Shown here one piece after another: positions 45,297 to 56,103 of a DNA stretch of 64,000 nucleotides (the stretch's first letter is position 1; the number at the start of each line of letters is the position of its first letter). Origin of the DNA: Rhabdophis nuchalis (Eukaryota; Chordata; Lepidosauria; Squamata; Natricidae); the NCBI GenBank assembly GCA_039707465.1, contig CM077648.1:76198119-76262118 (forward strand), given 5' to 3'. Below the pieces are notes generated by a model that was given only the letters and a program-made list of their open reading frames with translations, was not told the DNA's origin and ran no database searches. The position numbers and the translations under genes are program-made.

Positions 45297-46252
45297 CCTT
45301 CACGGGTTCACTAGGAGGAAGGGTTTAGGAGCAATGAATCTTAGCAGCTCCCTGTTTATTCCCCTAATGAGCCTATCCAGATTAGGTAAGAAATAAAACC
45401 ACCCTGGAGGACATATATAGGGGTGCCCCTAGCCAATTGGCTGAGACTGAGAAGCTACTTGGATAAGCAGCAGAAGATTTCAAGACCCCCTCCTCCCAAA
45501 TCCAGTTGCCATGACTCACTTCCACACTCAATAGGAGATGTTCACCCCCCAAAATAAATGCATGTGTTCAAAACCATAGGTGTTATAAATCTCCTTCTGG
45601 CCAGATCCAAGCAATTGTAGTTCGGTTAAAACAACTAGTTCAATGTTATATTTCAGCAATGCAGTACAGATTTACTTCTGTTTTCCCAATTGGACACCAT
45701 TTAAGATGTTCCCTGTAGCAAAGTTATCAGTCTTCTTTGGTATTGCAGATTTCTGCTTGGCATCCAATAGCTGTAGTCTGTGAAATGCCCTGGTGGTTCT
45801 CAGTGCTACGATAGGTGACCAATGATTCAGATTGGTTGATTTAAATATATGGATATCCTGGTAAGTGGAAACTAGTGCATTAATTACCCTGGAGTCCGTA
45901 GCATTGTTTGAGGTTTGTTTCAGACCCACTGTAATAGTTGCATAACAATACATTTTACATTGCTTGGTGGACGCAACTATCTTTCCTAGCCATGTAATGA
46001 CCACCAAATGTTGATATGCCTCCAACATTAGGAGCCAACTATGAATGGACTGGGGTATAGGTTAGGAAAACAGGACAAGTTCAGGAAATCAGTTTAACTC
46101 GGAAACAATCAAATGATGTGGATTAGATACTTTATCGCTTATAAGACTATGTTTTCCCAAACAATTTTAAATATAAGGTGGAATTGGTTTGTTAGCATCA
46201 CAATGCCAGGCCTGCAGTCATATTCCTTTTAGGATCTTTGGCCTGCCATACT
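45297..46252. other. no recognised gene
   Basis: A minus-strand open frame of 118 codons (46028-45672) has no recognised motif. Nothing else is supported. Confidence 0.35.
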
Positions 46253-46320
46253 TTGTAATAATAATACTCTTTATTGTCATTGTACTAAAATTACAATGAA
46301 ATTGGTTATCTCTCTCTATT
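46253..46320 (-). mobile_element. LINE 3' tail fragment
   Basis: AATAATACTCTTTATTGTCA, then TTGTACTAAAATTACAATG, matches the tail at 40741-40770. Only the extreme 3' end is present. Confidence 0.65.
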
Positions 46321-47370
46321 TATTATGCAGTTTCATTAGTAGGTAATTCGGGAGGGGGGAGTAGTAAGGAGTAGAATGTGTTTATTTTCAAAATGAAAAA
46401 AATTCCTTTCTAGAAGCTCAAGGTCATCTTTTGTCTCCGCACCTCTGTATCTGACCAGAACTAGATGGGTGGAAATGCCAGCATGGTAGAAGAACATGGG
46501 AGTGGGGAACTTTAAACTGGGTGGTAACCCAGGAAGCTTTCAGATTCGGGTTTCCACAGATTGTACCAACATGCCTCTCTTATTAAATTGGAACTTTGAG
46601 GAAAGCTCTGGCTTGGACTATGATTTAATTCTGGATGATATTTGGAACGCTGACACACAATAGATTACAGAGCTAGCTCCAATTTAATAATTGTTATAGC
46701 TTTCTGCCTGCATGGAACTGTGGTGAAATCAGAGTTGGTTTGACTTTTAAGAAGCTCTCTTCTTATAGTGAAGAGCACTTTCTATGAATTGCTTTTCTGC
46801 CTGTGAGGGCGAGCTTAGTAAAACTAAAATGTCAGACTTTAACAAGGCAGGAAATGATATTCTATCAGATACTTACATCACAATGCCTGAGTGAAATTGA
46901 ATCAAGTGCATTATTCACTGAAGTGCAGACTGTCAGCAACCTGATATTAAGAAAGGCTAAAAATGCTCCATAGGAGGAAGAAAGTCTAACAACACAGAAA
47001 CTGCCTGAGCGGGCCAATTCACAACAGCCGATTTCAGTTTGCAAAAAACCAAAGCCCAAATCATTGAAATAATATTTTTACTATATAAAATTGTTTGCTG
47101 TCTTATATCTGATGGTACATTATATGACAGCTCATCTTATATTTGAATACCTCTTTCACATCTAATATTTCTGTGTTTTTAAAATGTATTTCAAAATTAC
47201 TTTATTATGTGTGAGGGCATTCAAGCATTTACAGCTCTCATTTGTTTTGCCATTTCAAATTCTCAACTAAGGGCAGAAGGGCACAACCTGAGACCTCGGG
47301 GTTGCTTGTGGCTCACAAGTCTGTTTGGATATTATTACAGGTTTACTATCTGAGGTTGAAATATTGTTGA
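46321..47370. other. no recognised gene
   Basis: Unique-looking sequence; no supported feature. Confidence 0.4.
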
Positions 47371-47374
47371 AATA

Positions 47375-48300
47375 TCAACAACCTCAGATATGCAGATGAT
47401 ACCACTCTAATGGCAGAAAGGGATGAGGAACTAAAGAGCCTCTTGATGCAGGTGAAGAAGGAGAGTGCAATAGTTGGCTCGAAACCCAACATTAAGAAAA
47501 CTAAGATCATGGCATCCGGCCCTCTCAACTCCTGGAAAAATAGATGGGGAAGAAATGGAGGTAGTGACAGATTTTATTTTCCTGGGATCCAAGATCACCG
47601 CAGATGGGGACTGCAGCCAAGAAATTAAAAGAGGCTTGCTCCTGAGGAGGAAAGCTATGGCAAATCTAGACAGCATACTAAAAAGCAGAGATATCACCCT
47701 GCCAACAAAAGTGTGTATAGTCAAGGCTATATTGACTATTGCAGTGATGGCTAACCTTTTTTGGCTCGCGTGCCAAAAGCGGGGGGAGCACAGGGGGGTT
47801 GTGTGTGTGTGTGCCACACCCATAATGCTATGTGCGCGCCCCCTGCTTTTGGCGTGCTTTTTTCACCCTCCCCAGGCTCCAGAGGCTTTCTAGGAGCCCG
47901 GGGAGGATGGAAACAGCCTCCCTCCACCTCCAGAGGTTTCAGGAGCTTCCCTGAAGCCTCCAGAGGGCGAAAAACAGCCTCAAAAGGAGGCCTAAATCAT
48001 CTGGCCAGCGCACACATGCACGCTGGAGCTTACAGGACAATGCCTCGTGTGCCCTAAGAAATGGTTCCGCGTGCCACCTGTGGCACTCGTGCCATAGGTT
48101 CGCCATCACTGGACTATCGCATTGCAACTTTTGACCATTGGACTATTGACCATTGCAACGTTTCCCAGTTGCAATGTATGACTGTGAAAGTTGGACCATA
48201 AGGAAGGCTGAGCGCCAAAGAATTGAGGCCTTTGAGTTATGGTGCTGGAGAAGACTATGGAAGAACTATGGTGCTGGCGAGTCCCTTGGACTGCATTTGG
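47375..48300 (+). mobile_element. BovB-type RTE LINE fragment, split by hAT element
   Basis: Left part encodes LRYADDTTLMAERDEELKSL, NIKKTKIMASGPLNSW, then in another frame DFIFLGSKITADGDCSQEIK and LDSILKSRDITLPTKV. Right part (48170-48290) encodes CESWTIRKAERQRIEAFELW and CWRRLW. These motifs are diagnostic of BovB-like RTE elements. A hAT element (47742-48111) separates the parts. The catalytic YADD is at about 47391-47402. Frame changes near 47540 make the copy inactive. Confidence 0.88.
47742..48111. mobile_element. hAT element (CAGTGATGGC ends) inside BovB
   Basis: Left CAGTGATGGCTAACC and right GGTTCGCCATCACTG are inverted repeats. Target duplication GACTATTG (47734-47741) against GACTATCG (48112-48119), seven of eight, with a central TA. 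Confidence 0.88.
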
Positions 48301-48494
48301 TTTAAATTAAATGTAAATACAATCAAATTCCATTTTCCTAACCTATCTGTTATTTCTGGAACATCATCTGTTGTCGCAATCAAGTTACCTCGGTTGGAGA
48401 AGAGACAAAATTGGAGCTCACCCGAGTAGTGTGTTCTCTGCCGACTGAATATTAAGTGACTAAAGGTGGGCAAAAAATTGAAAACCAGATGGAT

Positions 48495-48945
48495 TTACTT
48501 TTCAATTTCAATTTATTTCGATTTGTAAACTGCACCTATCTCCATCGAGATGGACTCAGGGCGGTGCACAGGAAATTAAAAACCACAATAAATAGATAAC
48601 AACAATTACAATAAGTTAAAAAGAAATTAAATTACAAGCCCGTGCTAAAATTCCCATTAAAACCTATCAACCATTTTCTAATTTGACTGGAGCTCTGTCG
48701 TACCTAGGTCTGAATTCTAAGCTAGTCCAGCTTGCTGGAAAAAGTATGTCTTGAGTGAGCGGCGGAAGAGGGGAAGGTCCGTGATAGTGCAAAGTTCGGG
48801 GGGCAGGTCGTTCCAGAGGGCGGGCCCTGCCACAGAGAAGGCCCTACTCCTGGGCGTCGCCAGCCGGCATTGACCGGCGGTCGGCACCCTGAGGAGGTCC
48901 TCCCTGTGGGAGCGAATCGGTCGGTGGGAGGTATTTGATTTGGAT
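48495..48945 (-). mobile_element. Jockey-group LINE 3' fragment
   Basis: Tail CATCGAGATGGACTCAGGGC; coding side gives GPSLWQGPPSGTTCPPNFAL in one frame, equivalent to the LWNDLP region of the other copies. Truncated at both sides relative to the copy at 20561-21547. Confidence 0.8.
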
Positions 48946-49359
48946 CACTAAAACTACTTGATTGCATATATTCATATTGCTTTATAGTTTTCTGCCATGG
49001 GGAATGTTATGGGCCTAATGACCACAGTCATCATTTGAAGTACACGGTAGATGAAAAAGAAGTGCGAACAGAAACATATATGGTAATAGCTACTGTCCAT
49101 TTACTCATTCATTTGAAGAAGCTCCCACTATTCATTTAGCTTCACAATATCCAGTTTTTTCTCCTGTCTATTGTTTTAGTAGCTATACACATTCATTAGT
49201 CTGGGAAGGTTTGTGAGGTCAGAGCAAATAAATGGATTGTCATTCATTGCCAGAATCCCCAAAAAGGGCAGAACCAAGTCAAAACAATTATGATGATAAT
49301 GTCAAAAGCTAAATATAATTATAAATTATTCTCCCCTCTGCCTAAAAATCCCCTTTGCC
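48946..49359. other. no recognised gene
   Basis: Unique-looking sequence. Confidence 0.4.
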
Positions 49360-49367
49360 CTATAAAG

Positions 49368-49669
49368 CAGGGGTCTCCAACCTTTGCAACTTTAAGTCTG
49401 AAGGACTTCAGCTCTAGGCCAGTGGCTCTTAAACTATTTAATACAGTTACTCCTTTTCTTGGTCTCAAATCATGTCATCAGTCTACCAGAAAATAAAATT
49501 ATGTTATTCTACATGAGCATCTAGCAGCCATAGTCCCATACTGGATCCTCGATTCACAAACAAGCAATTACAAATTGTTCCATTACTCCTAAGATAAGGC
49601 CAAACTGGCTGGAGAAGTCTGAGAGCTGAAGTCCTTCAGACTTAAAGTTGCAAAGGTTGGAGACCCCTG
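49368..49669. mobile_element. palindromic-family hAT element with a 190-bp core
   Basis: Ends CAGGGGTCTCCAACC and complement; perfect target duplication CTATAAAG at 49360-49367 and 49670-49677. Left arm is cut short at CTTCAGCTCT; a core of about 190 bp starts CCAGTGGCTCTTAAACT and ends CTAAGATAAGGCC; the right arm is full length. The same core, inverted, is in the composite at 51945-52399. The core start resembles another hAT terminus, so it may be an internal capture. Confidence 0.92.
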
Positions 49670-49677
49670 CTATAAAG

Positions 49678-51427
49678 AGAGTCCTTGATGTTCACTTCTG
49701 AAAGGGCTAAAAATCTCTATTTAAGACTGGAACATTTGGGAAATGTGTATAGTACCCTGAATAGAAATATTAAATCTATTTCTAGGGGGGGGAAAACTTT
49801 CAACCCAAATATCTTTAGAAAGCACTAACAAATGACCTCAAAGATGTATGATTTCAATCTAGCCAAAGACATTTAGGCAAATATGGGGCTGTGCGTTTTA
49901 ATCAATTGTATCTGTGCGTTTATGTGTGGATTTTCCATATCAGGCAAAATTCCAAGATGAGACATTTATGTAGTTGCTTCTTTCAATTGTTTAATTTAAA
50001 AGAAGAGTTGGTATACTCCAAACACCCATGGCTATTGTTTTGCATTGCTTTGTGATCCACCTCGCAATGTATGCACAGACCTTGCAGAAAATGTGTCATG
50101 AAAAGTTACTATCCAGTTTAGGATCTATATTATATTGCAACCGTATCCCAAGAGTCACATTTAATTTCCCTAAATGTAACATAGGGAAGTGAAGAACTGG
50201 TAAAAGTCTGCCATTAGAAACAAGAGGAGGGAAATAGAATTTCAGTGCCAGGGCAGAATGCAGAGACAGCTAAAATGAGATGAAATACGGGGCAAAACAG
50301 CTCTCCTATAAGGAAGTCATACAATTAAGGAGCTTTTCAAAGGTTATATATGTGTCTCCTAAAGAACCGAGAAAAAGAAACAAAAATTGGAGGTCAGAAA
50401 GATATAAAAGGTGTGTTGTGGAGCAGACTAGAATTCTGCTTAACAAAAAGAAAAGAAAAGAAAACAGTGTAGTTAGCTCAGCAATACCTGAGGAGATGAG
50501 ATTTTAAGTCAGACAGAGAGGTTACTCATGAACCAGTGGAAATTTAAGTAACCCAAAGGGAATTAATGGACAATGCAATCCAGTAAGGAGAACAAGTGAA
50601 AGGTAAGGGACAAAGGGAAACTGCTTACACTTGTAGCACAGTTGTAGAACAGGAATCTTATATTCATAATATGCCAAACTTAGTTTCTGAAAGTTCTAAC
50701 TAGGGCTGGGAAATGTATTGGTTCTAAAGCCAGAGTCACTGGCCACCTTCGCAAGACATGCTAAGCTGGGTCAAGGGGATTACTATGTTATACAAACTTC
50801 CTAATCAGTCAACTAACTTCATAAGCTATCCTAGAGTCCCAAATAGTTCCTATTACTATTTCTTCCTTATTTTTCACCTGCCTCCAAGGATGGTTAAAAG
50901 GGGGCAGAAAGTCATGGTCTAAGTACCTTCCCTCCCATTCTCGCCAGTGATGGTGAACTCACTTGACAGTTGTGTCAGCAGATCTTTTTCCAAACTGAAA
51001 TAAAATAATATAAAATGTGACAGTTTCTCTTTTGTGTGGTAGCTCAGAAATCATAGGAATAGTAGTTTAATCCACTTACCTCGCTCTGTATCATATATAA
51101 CAGGTGAACATGGCTAATAAAGATGGCGTAGATTTTCATAGACCAGTGGTTTGAGGAACAGTAATGGCAAAAACTTGTCCGCACACTCAATAAATACACA
51201 AATTGTACTTGAAGCCATGTGGATTAACCTTGTCTGTACCAGAGCTCTGATTCGCATTTATTAGATATTTCTATACAGTTCTTTTCACAAACAAATATAT
51301 TTGTAGAAAATCCTTACAGTTGAAAAGACTCCTTGGCAGCAAATGCTTCATGAGTGTCCAAGAATCAAGGAAGAAAAGAGAATTATAGTTTCAATGAAAT
51401 GCCTTACATTCACTGTAGATTAAGAGG
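49678..51427. other. no recognised gene
   Basis: AT-rich sequence. A short AAAAG-rich tract is at 50445-50465. No supported gene. Confidence 0.4.
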
Positions 51428-51435
51428 GGTTACTG

Positions 51436-51612
51436 CAGTGGTGGGTTTCAAATTTTTTTAGAACCTACTCTGTAGGTTTGGCCTATTTTGTGGGCGTGGC
51501 TTGGCAGTTATGTGACAGGGTGGGAGTGGCCACCTTTTAAAATGTGGTGAAATTCATTTAACAACGCTCTTGCTTAGCAACCAAAATTTTGGACTCAATT
51601 GTGATGATAAAT

Positions 51613-51678
<66 letters not shown>

Positions 51679-51862
51679 TTCCTTCCTTCCTTCCTTCCTT
51701 CCTTCCTTCCTTCCTTCCTTTCCTTTCCTTCCCGTTGGGTCACTGGCAGCAGCGGGCCAGATTTACTTCCAGATACGCCGGTGGAACCCCCTCTCACCGG
51801 TTCTCTAAATTTCACCAACCGGCTCTCGCGAGTAGGTGCGAGCCTGCAGAAACCCACCACTG
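51436..51862. mobile_element. hAT element (CAGTGGTGGGTTTC ends) with internal microsatellite
   Basis: Left CAGTGGTGGGTTTCAAATTT and right GAAACCCACCACTG are inverted repeats; perfect target duplication GGTTACTG at 51428-51435 and 51863-51870, with the central TA. A TTTC/TTCC microsatellite fills the middle. Relatives are at 12370 and 58363. Confidence 0.93.
51613..51733. repeat. (TTTC)n(TTCC)n microsatellite
   Basis: About 15 TTTC units and then about 13 TTCC units inside the hAT element. Confidence 0.96.
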
Positions 51863-51944
51863 GGTTACTGATATGATAAAGCGTCTTCCACTGCCTTTTA
51901 GTGTAGATTTCCTGTTCTTGTACATGTTTCGATATAGATTAGAA

Positions 51945-52399
51945 CAGGGGTCTCCAACCTTTGCAACTTTAAGTCTGAAGGACTTCAGCTCCCAGACTTC
52001 TCCAGCCAGTTTGGCCTTATCTTAGGAGTAATGGAACAATTTGTAATTGCTTGTTTGTGAATCGAGGATCCAGTATGGGACTATGGCTGCTAGATGCTCA
52101 TGTAGAATAACATAATTTTATTTTCTGGTAGACTGATGACATGATTTGAGACCAAGAAAAGGAGTAACTGTATTAAATAGTTTAAGAGCCACTGGCCTAG
52201 AGTATCTACCATGTCTCAGAAAAGCATTGTTCTTCAGATGGGTTTTTATGCATATTGAAATTAATATCCTCCTATAGCAGGGGTCTCCAACTTTTGCAAC
52301 TTTAAGTCTGAAGGACTTCAGCTCCCAGAATTCTCTGGCTGGCGAAGTCTGGGAGCTGAAGTCCTTCAGACTTAAAGTTGCAAAGGTTGGAGACCCCTG
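51945..52399. mobile_element. composite of two palindromic-family hAT elements
   Basis: From left to right: a full left arm (51945-52010), the 190-bp core also seen at 49368 but inverted, about 77 bp of other sequence (52202-52277), and a complete palindromic element (52278-52399). The exact duplication GATTAGAA stands at 51937-51944 and 52400-52407, at the outermost ends. The octamer left of the inner element is TCCTATAG, so the inner copy has no duplication of its own. The simplest reading is that the whole 455 bp inserted as one unit. Confidence 0.85.
52278..52399. mobile_element. complete palindromic hAT element forming the right end of a composite
   Basis: Ends CAGGGGTCTCCAAC and complement; loop shortened (GAATTCTCTGGCTGGCGAAG). 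It shares its right terminus and right target duplication with the composite. Confidence 0.9.
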
Positions 52400-52579
52400 G
52401 ATTAGAAAACATTTTTTCCTGTTTTTAAATAGTACATTGCTATTTCCACCCCCCCCCCCCCTATTTTTGGCTACAATTTGTGGAACAAAGTGGTTCAATT
52501 ACGATGAGTGTGTGTGATGATCTGAACCTTTTTCCAACTCTGTTATTGCATAAAACCTGGATAAAAATCATCATAGACT

Positions 52580-52802
52580 GAAGTTTAAATTCTGTTAATT
52601 CGGTTTTTAAGGGTAAAGTTTTTAGGATTTTAAATGGTTTTAGGATTTTAGCACAGGGTTTTGGGGTTTAATTTATTTTTAGTACTATTTATTGTCATGT
52701 GTGTCTTTTTATTCTATTTTAACTTCCTGTGTACCACCCCGAGTCCCTTTGGGGAGAGTGGGGCGGTTTATAAATTTAATAAATTGAAATCGAAATCGAA
52801 AT
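52580..52802 (+). mobile_element. Jockey-group LINE 3' untranslated end
   Basis: TTTTAGCACAGGGTTTTGGG, ACTTCCTGTGTACCACCCCG, AGTCCCTTTGGGGAGAGTGG and a tail of TTGAAATCGAAATCGAAATC. It corresponds to the non-coding 3' end of the copies at 38397 and 55405. Confidence 0.8.
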
Positions 52803-53244
52803 CATGCAACACTGAAGGAGAAATCTCTATCTGATTTGCAGTTATGTGTTTTATTTATCAACATTTGGATTAATAGGAAGATTTCTGAGTAATTTCTTTT
52901 CAAGTTGTTTGTTTTTAAGGGTTGTAAATATTCTTTTTCTTTTAGTTGGTTACTGTAATAAATGAAAAATAAAATAAGTATTTTTTTTAAATTAATTACA
53001 GGTAATCCACAATTTATGACCACAATGAAGCCCCAAATTTATGTTACTAAGTGAGACATTTATTAAGGGAGTTTTGCCCCATTTATGACCTTTTATGCCA
53101 CAGTTATTACATGAATCACTGCAGTTCTTAAGTTAATAACAAAGTTGTTAAGTGAATCAGCTTCCCCGTTGACTTTTTTTGTCAGAAGGTATCACATGAC
53201 CCTGGAACAGTACAGCCTTCATAAATATGAACCAGTTGTCAAGA
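52803..53244. other. no recognised gene
   Basis: AT-rich sequence; no supported feature. Confidence 0.4.
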
Positions 53245-53248
53245 ATCC

Positions 53249-53492
53249 AAATAACAATAGCATTTAGACTTATATATCGCTTCACAGTGCGTTATAGCCC
53301 TCTCTAAGCGGTTTACAGAATCAGCCTATTGTCCCCAACAATCTGGGTCCTCATTTTACCCACCTCGGAAGGATGGAAGGCTGAGTCAACCTTGAGACTG
53401 GTGAGATTCAAACTTCCAAAGTGCAGGCAGCCGGCAGACAGCAGAAGGAGCCTGCAGTACTGCACTCTGAGCACTGTGCCACTGTGGTTCTT
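53249..53492 (-). mobile_element. tRNA-derived SINE (minus strand)
   Basis: The right side, read on the minus strand, has tRNA-like A-box (CACAGTGGCACAGTGC) and B-box (GTTTGAATCTCACCAG) sequence. The left side holds the tail CTTATATATCGCTTCACAGT and GCCCTCTCTAAGCGGTTTAC, a repeat familiar from snake genomes. Degenerate but nearly complete. Confidence 0.7.
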
Positions 53493-53500
53493 GTAAGTGT

Positions 53501-54923
53501 AAAATCACATGACCATGGGGAGATCATCATTGTGAAAAATGGTCATAGTCACTTTTTTTTCAGTGCCATCATAACTTTGAACAGTCACTAAATGAAAGTG
53601 TTGTAAGTCGAGGGCTATCTGTTTGATATAGTTAAAATTAAAATATACAAATGTCTGTCACCATCTAGGAGTTTTTGATTTCAGTCTTGATTTGAATACT
53701 TTTCAAACGTTAGCATTAAATCACATGCATTTACAAAATATAGGTGGGACATTTGGAGATGCAGAGCTGTCATATTTAATGCGTGCATAGATAAAACCTA
53801 CTGTGTCTTTTTAGAAGCTGACTAAAGATTTGCTAAGAAAGAACAGAGGAGACATTGGAGCAAGACAAAAGGACAAGAAATATTTGAAGTCTACAGGAGA
53901 AGCATGAACTTCATAAAGCTGCAGTTGCCGAGGGAGATTCTTGAATTGTTTTGAAAATGATATAATATAAACAATCATGTGTTTGAGTTGAGATGACAGG
54001 ATTTAGACAGATTTTGCAGCTGAAGAAAAAATGTTACTGAACTGTTGACTTAGTATCAACGGGGAATACTGAAGAAGTATCTCAAGGATGCTAATCATTC
54101 TTACTGAGAATGAAATTAAATTCTTTGGTGTAAATATGGACTTCAGATTTAAATTATCACTCCTAAATGTGAAATGAAATGAAGCACAAATGCCCAGCTG
54201 AAATTATCCTACTTGGGGATACTATGCAAAATTCGAGTTATAGGGAGAAGGTTCTAATTTCAAGAAAGGTGCAATGAAAGCCACAAAGAATATAATAGAA
54301 TTCTGTATTGGCCAAGGTTGATTGGACACACAAGGAGTTTTGTCTCTGTTGCATAAGCTCTCAATATACATGCAAGCAACAAGTGAAAATCATGATCATA
54401 ATCATAAAATACAATCATCATAAATCATAAGATACAACACTCAGTGATAGTCATAAATAAAAGCAATCAACATAAATCATAAGATGCTTAAGTAACAGGT
54501 AATAGGAAAGATCAGAAGGATAATAATACATCACTCCTACATGGTTTGACAGGTGGGATTCAAACAATTTTACTACCGGAGCATGGCTTGGTGGGTGTTG
54601 CAGGGGAAGGATACTGTAAAATCTCCATTCCCACCCCACTCCAGAGGAAGGACACTGCAAAATCCCCATTTCCTCCCCGTCAGCTGGGACGCAGGAGGCA
54701 GAGAATAGATGGAGGTGGGGTCTGTCAGAGGTGGTATTTACCAGTTCTCCGAAATACTCAAAACTTTCCACTCCCAGTTCTCCAGAACTGGTCAGAACCT
54801 GCTGAATACCACCTCTGTTTGACATCCTGGGGTATAAGACAGTGTTGGGGTATTAGTTGTTTAGCAGAGCAATGGAATGGATGGGGAAACTGTCTTTGTG
54901 TCTAGTTGTTTTGGTGTGCAATG
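53501..54923. other. no recognised gene
   Basis: AT-rich sequence; open frames around 54451-54905 have no recognised domain. Confidence 0.4.
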
Positions 54924-54931
54924 CCCTATAG

Positions 54932-54997
54932 CAGAAGTTCCCAAACTTGGCAACTTTAAGACTTGTGGACTTCAACTCCCAGAATTCTCCAGCCAGC
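54932..54997. mobile_element. left arm of a palindromic hAT element (CAGAAGTTCCC subtype)
   Basis: CAGAAGTTCCCAAACTTGGC through CTCCAGCCAGC; the loop is reached and then sequence changes to a truncated SINE. The left octamer is CCCTATAG; no right arm or matching octamer is visible. Confidence 0.8.
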
Positions 54998-54999
54998 TC

Positions 55000-55255
55000 A
55001 TGACATCTCTGTGGTCATGTGGCTAACATGACTAAAGTCCAAAGGCGCACAGAGCGCTGTTACCTTCCCACCAAAGGGGGTTCCTATTTTTCTACTTGCA
55101 TTTTTATATGGTTTCGAACTGTTAGATTGACAGAAGCTGGTAACAGGAGTAACGGTATGTCACTTCATTATGCAGCACTAGGGATTTGAACCACCGAACT
55201 GCTAACCATTCTGATTGACAAGCTCAGCGTCTTAGCCACTGAGCCACCATGTCCC
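55000..55255 (-). mobile_element. Sauria-type SINE, 3'-truncated, minus strand
   Basis: On the minus strand: GGGACATGGTGGCTCAGTGG (A box) and TGGTTCAAATCCCTAG (B box), then the family body. The last 100 or so bp of the family, including the BovB-like tail, are missing exactly at the junction with the half hAT element. Confidence 0.85.
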
Positions 55256-55404
55256 AAGCTATATAAATATATATACAAACATATACATACTGATACTGGT
55301 ATGCAGCAGACTAAAATTGTCTTTCTCATGATCTTTTACCATGTCATATTTATTTCCATATTATTGTGCTCTTTTAAATGCCCATGAATTGGACTTTGAG
55401 TCCA

Positions 55405-55740
55405 ATTGGACTCTGTGGCAGGGCCGGCCCTCTGGAACGACCTATCCCCTGAACTTTGCACTATCATGGACCTTCCCCTCTTCCGCCACTCGCTCAAGAC
55501 ATACTTTTTCCAGCAAGCTGGTCTAGCTTAGTTTTTAGATTCTAGCTGTGATATAGCTCTTGCCAATCAGGAAATGGACGTTGGGTTTTATTAGGGAATT
55601 TTAGCACAGGCTTTTAATTTAATTCTCTTTTAATTATATTATTGTATTTTCTATTATTTATTGGTTTTAATTTCCCTGAGTCCATCTCGATGGAGAAAGG
55701 CGCGGTATACAAATGGAAATAAATTGAAATTGAAATTGAG
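55405..55740 (+). mobile_element. Jockey-group LINE 3' fragment
   Basis: Encodes LWQGRPSGTTYPLNFALSWT in one frame and THSFSSKLV; the tail has CCCTGAGTCCATCTCGATGG and TTGAAATTGAAATTGA. Closest in appearance to the copy at 48495-48945. Confidence 0.8.
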
Positions 55741-56095
55741 TCTTGTCACATGCAATAATCTACTCCTAGCCAAGAATAAGACGTGACAGTTTTTCTCTTC
55801 TTGCATGTCTCTATTCCACTGGGGTAGCCATATTAACTGTTACCTTATGTGCATGAATAAGGTGATTTATGCCTTCCAAATAATGCTAACATGTTAATAT
55901 CATTCTCTGTGAGCTTTCTTATTCCTTCTATGGCTCCCCTGTAGCAGATGTTGGTCTTGAGTTTAATGCTTTCATTGTCTTAAGGGTTTGGATGATCTGA
56001 AACATCTCTTCTCCATGATGTAATTATAAAAGATGATGTGTATGCAATATCTTCCAATTAACATTATTTCATTCTGACTGGTACCATTTTCCATA
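55741..56095. other. no recognised gene
   Basis: Unique-looking sequence. Confidence 0.4.
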
Positions 56096-56103
56096 GTCTA
56101 GAG

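Noticed and set aside
50932..51170. CAGTGATGGTGAACTCA as a possible hAT left end
   Set aside because: No matching right end or octamer duplication found.
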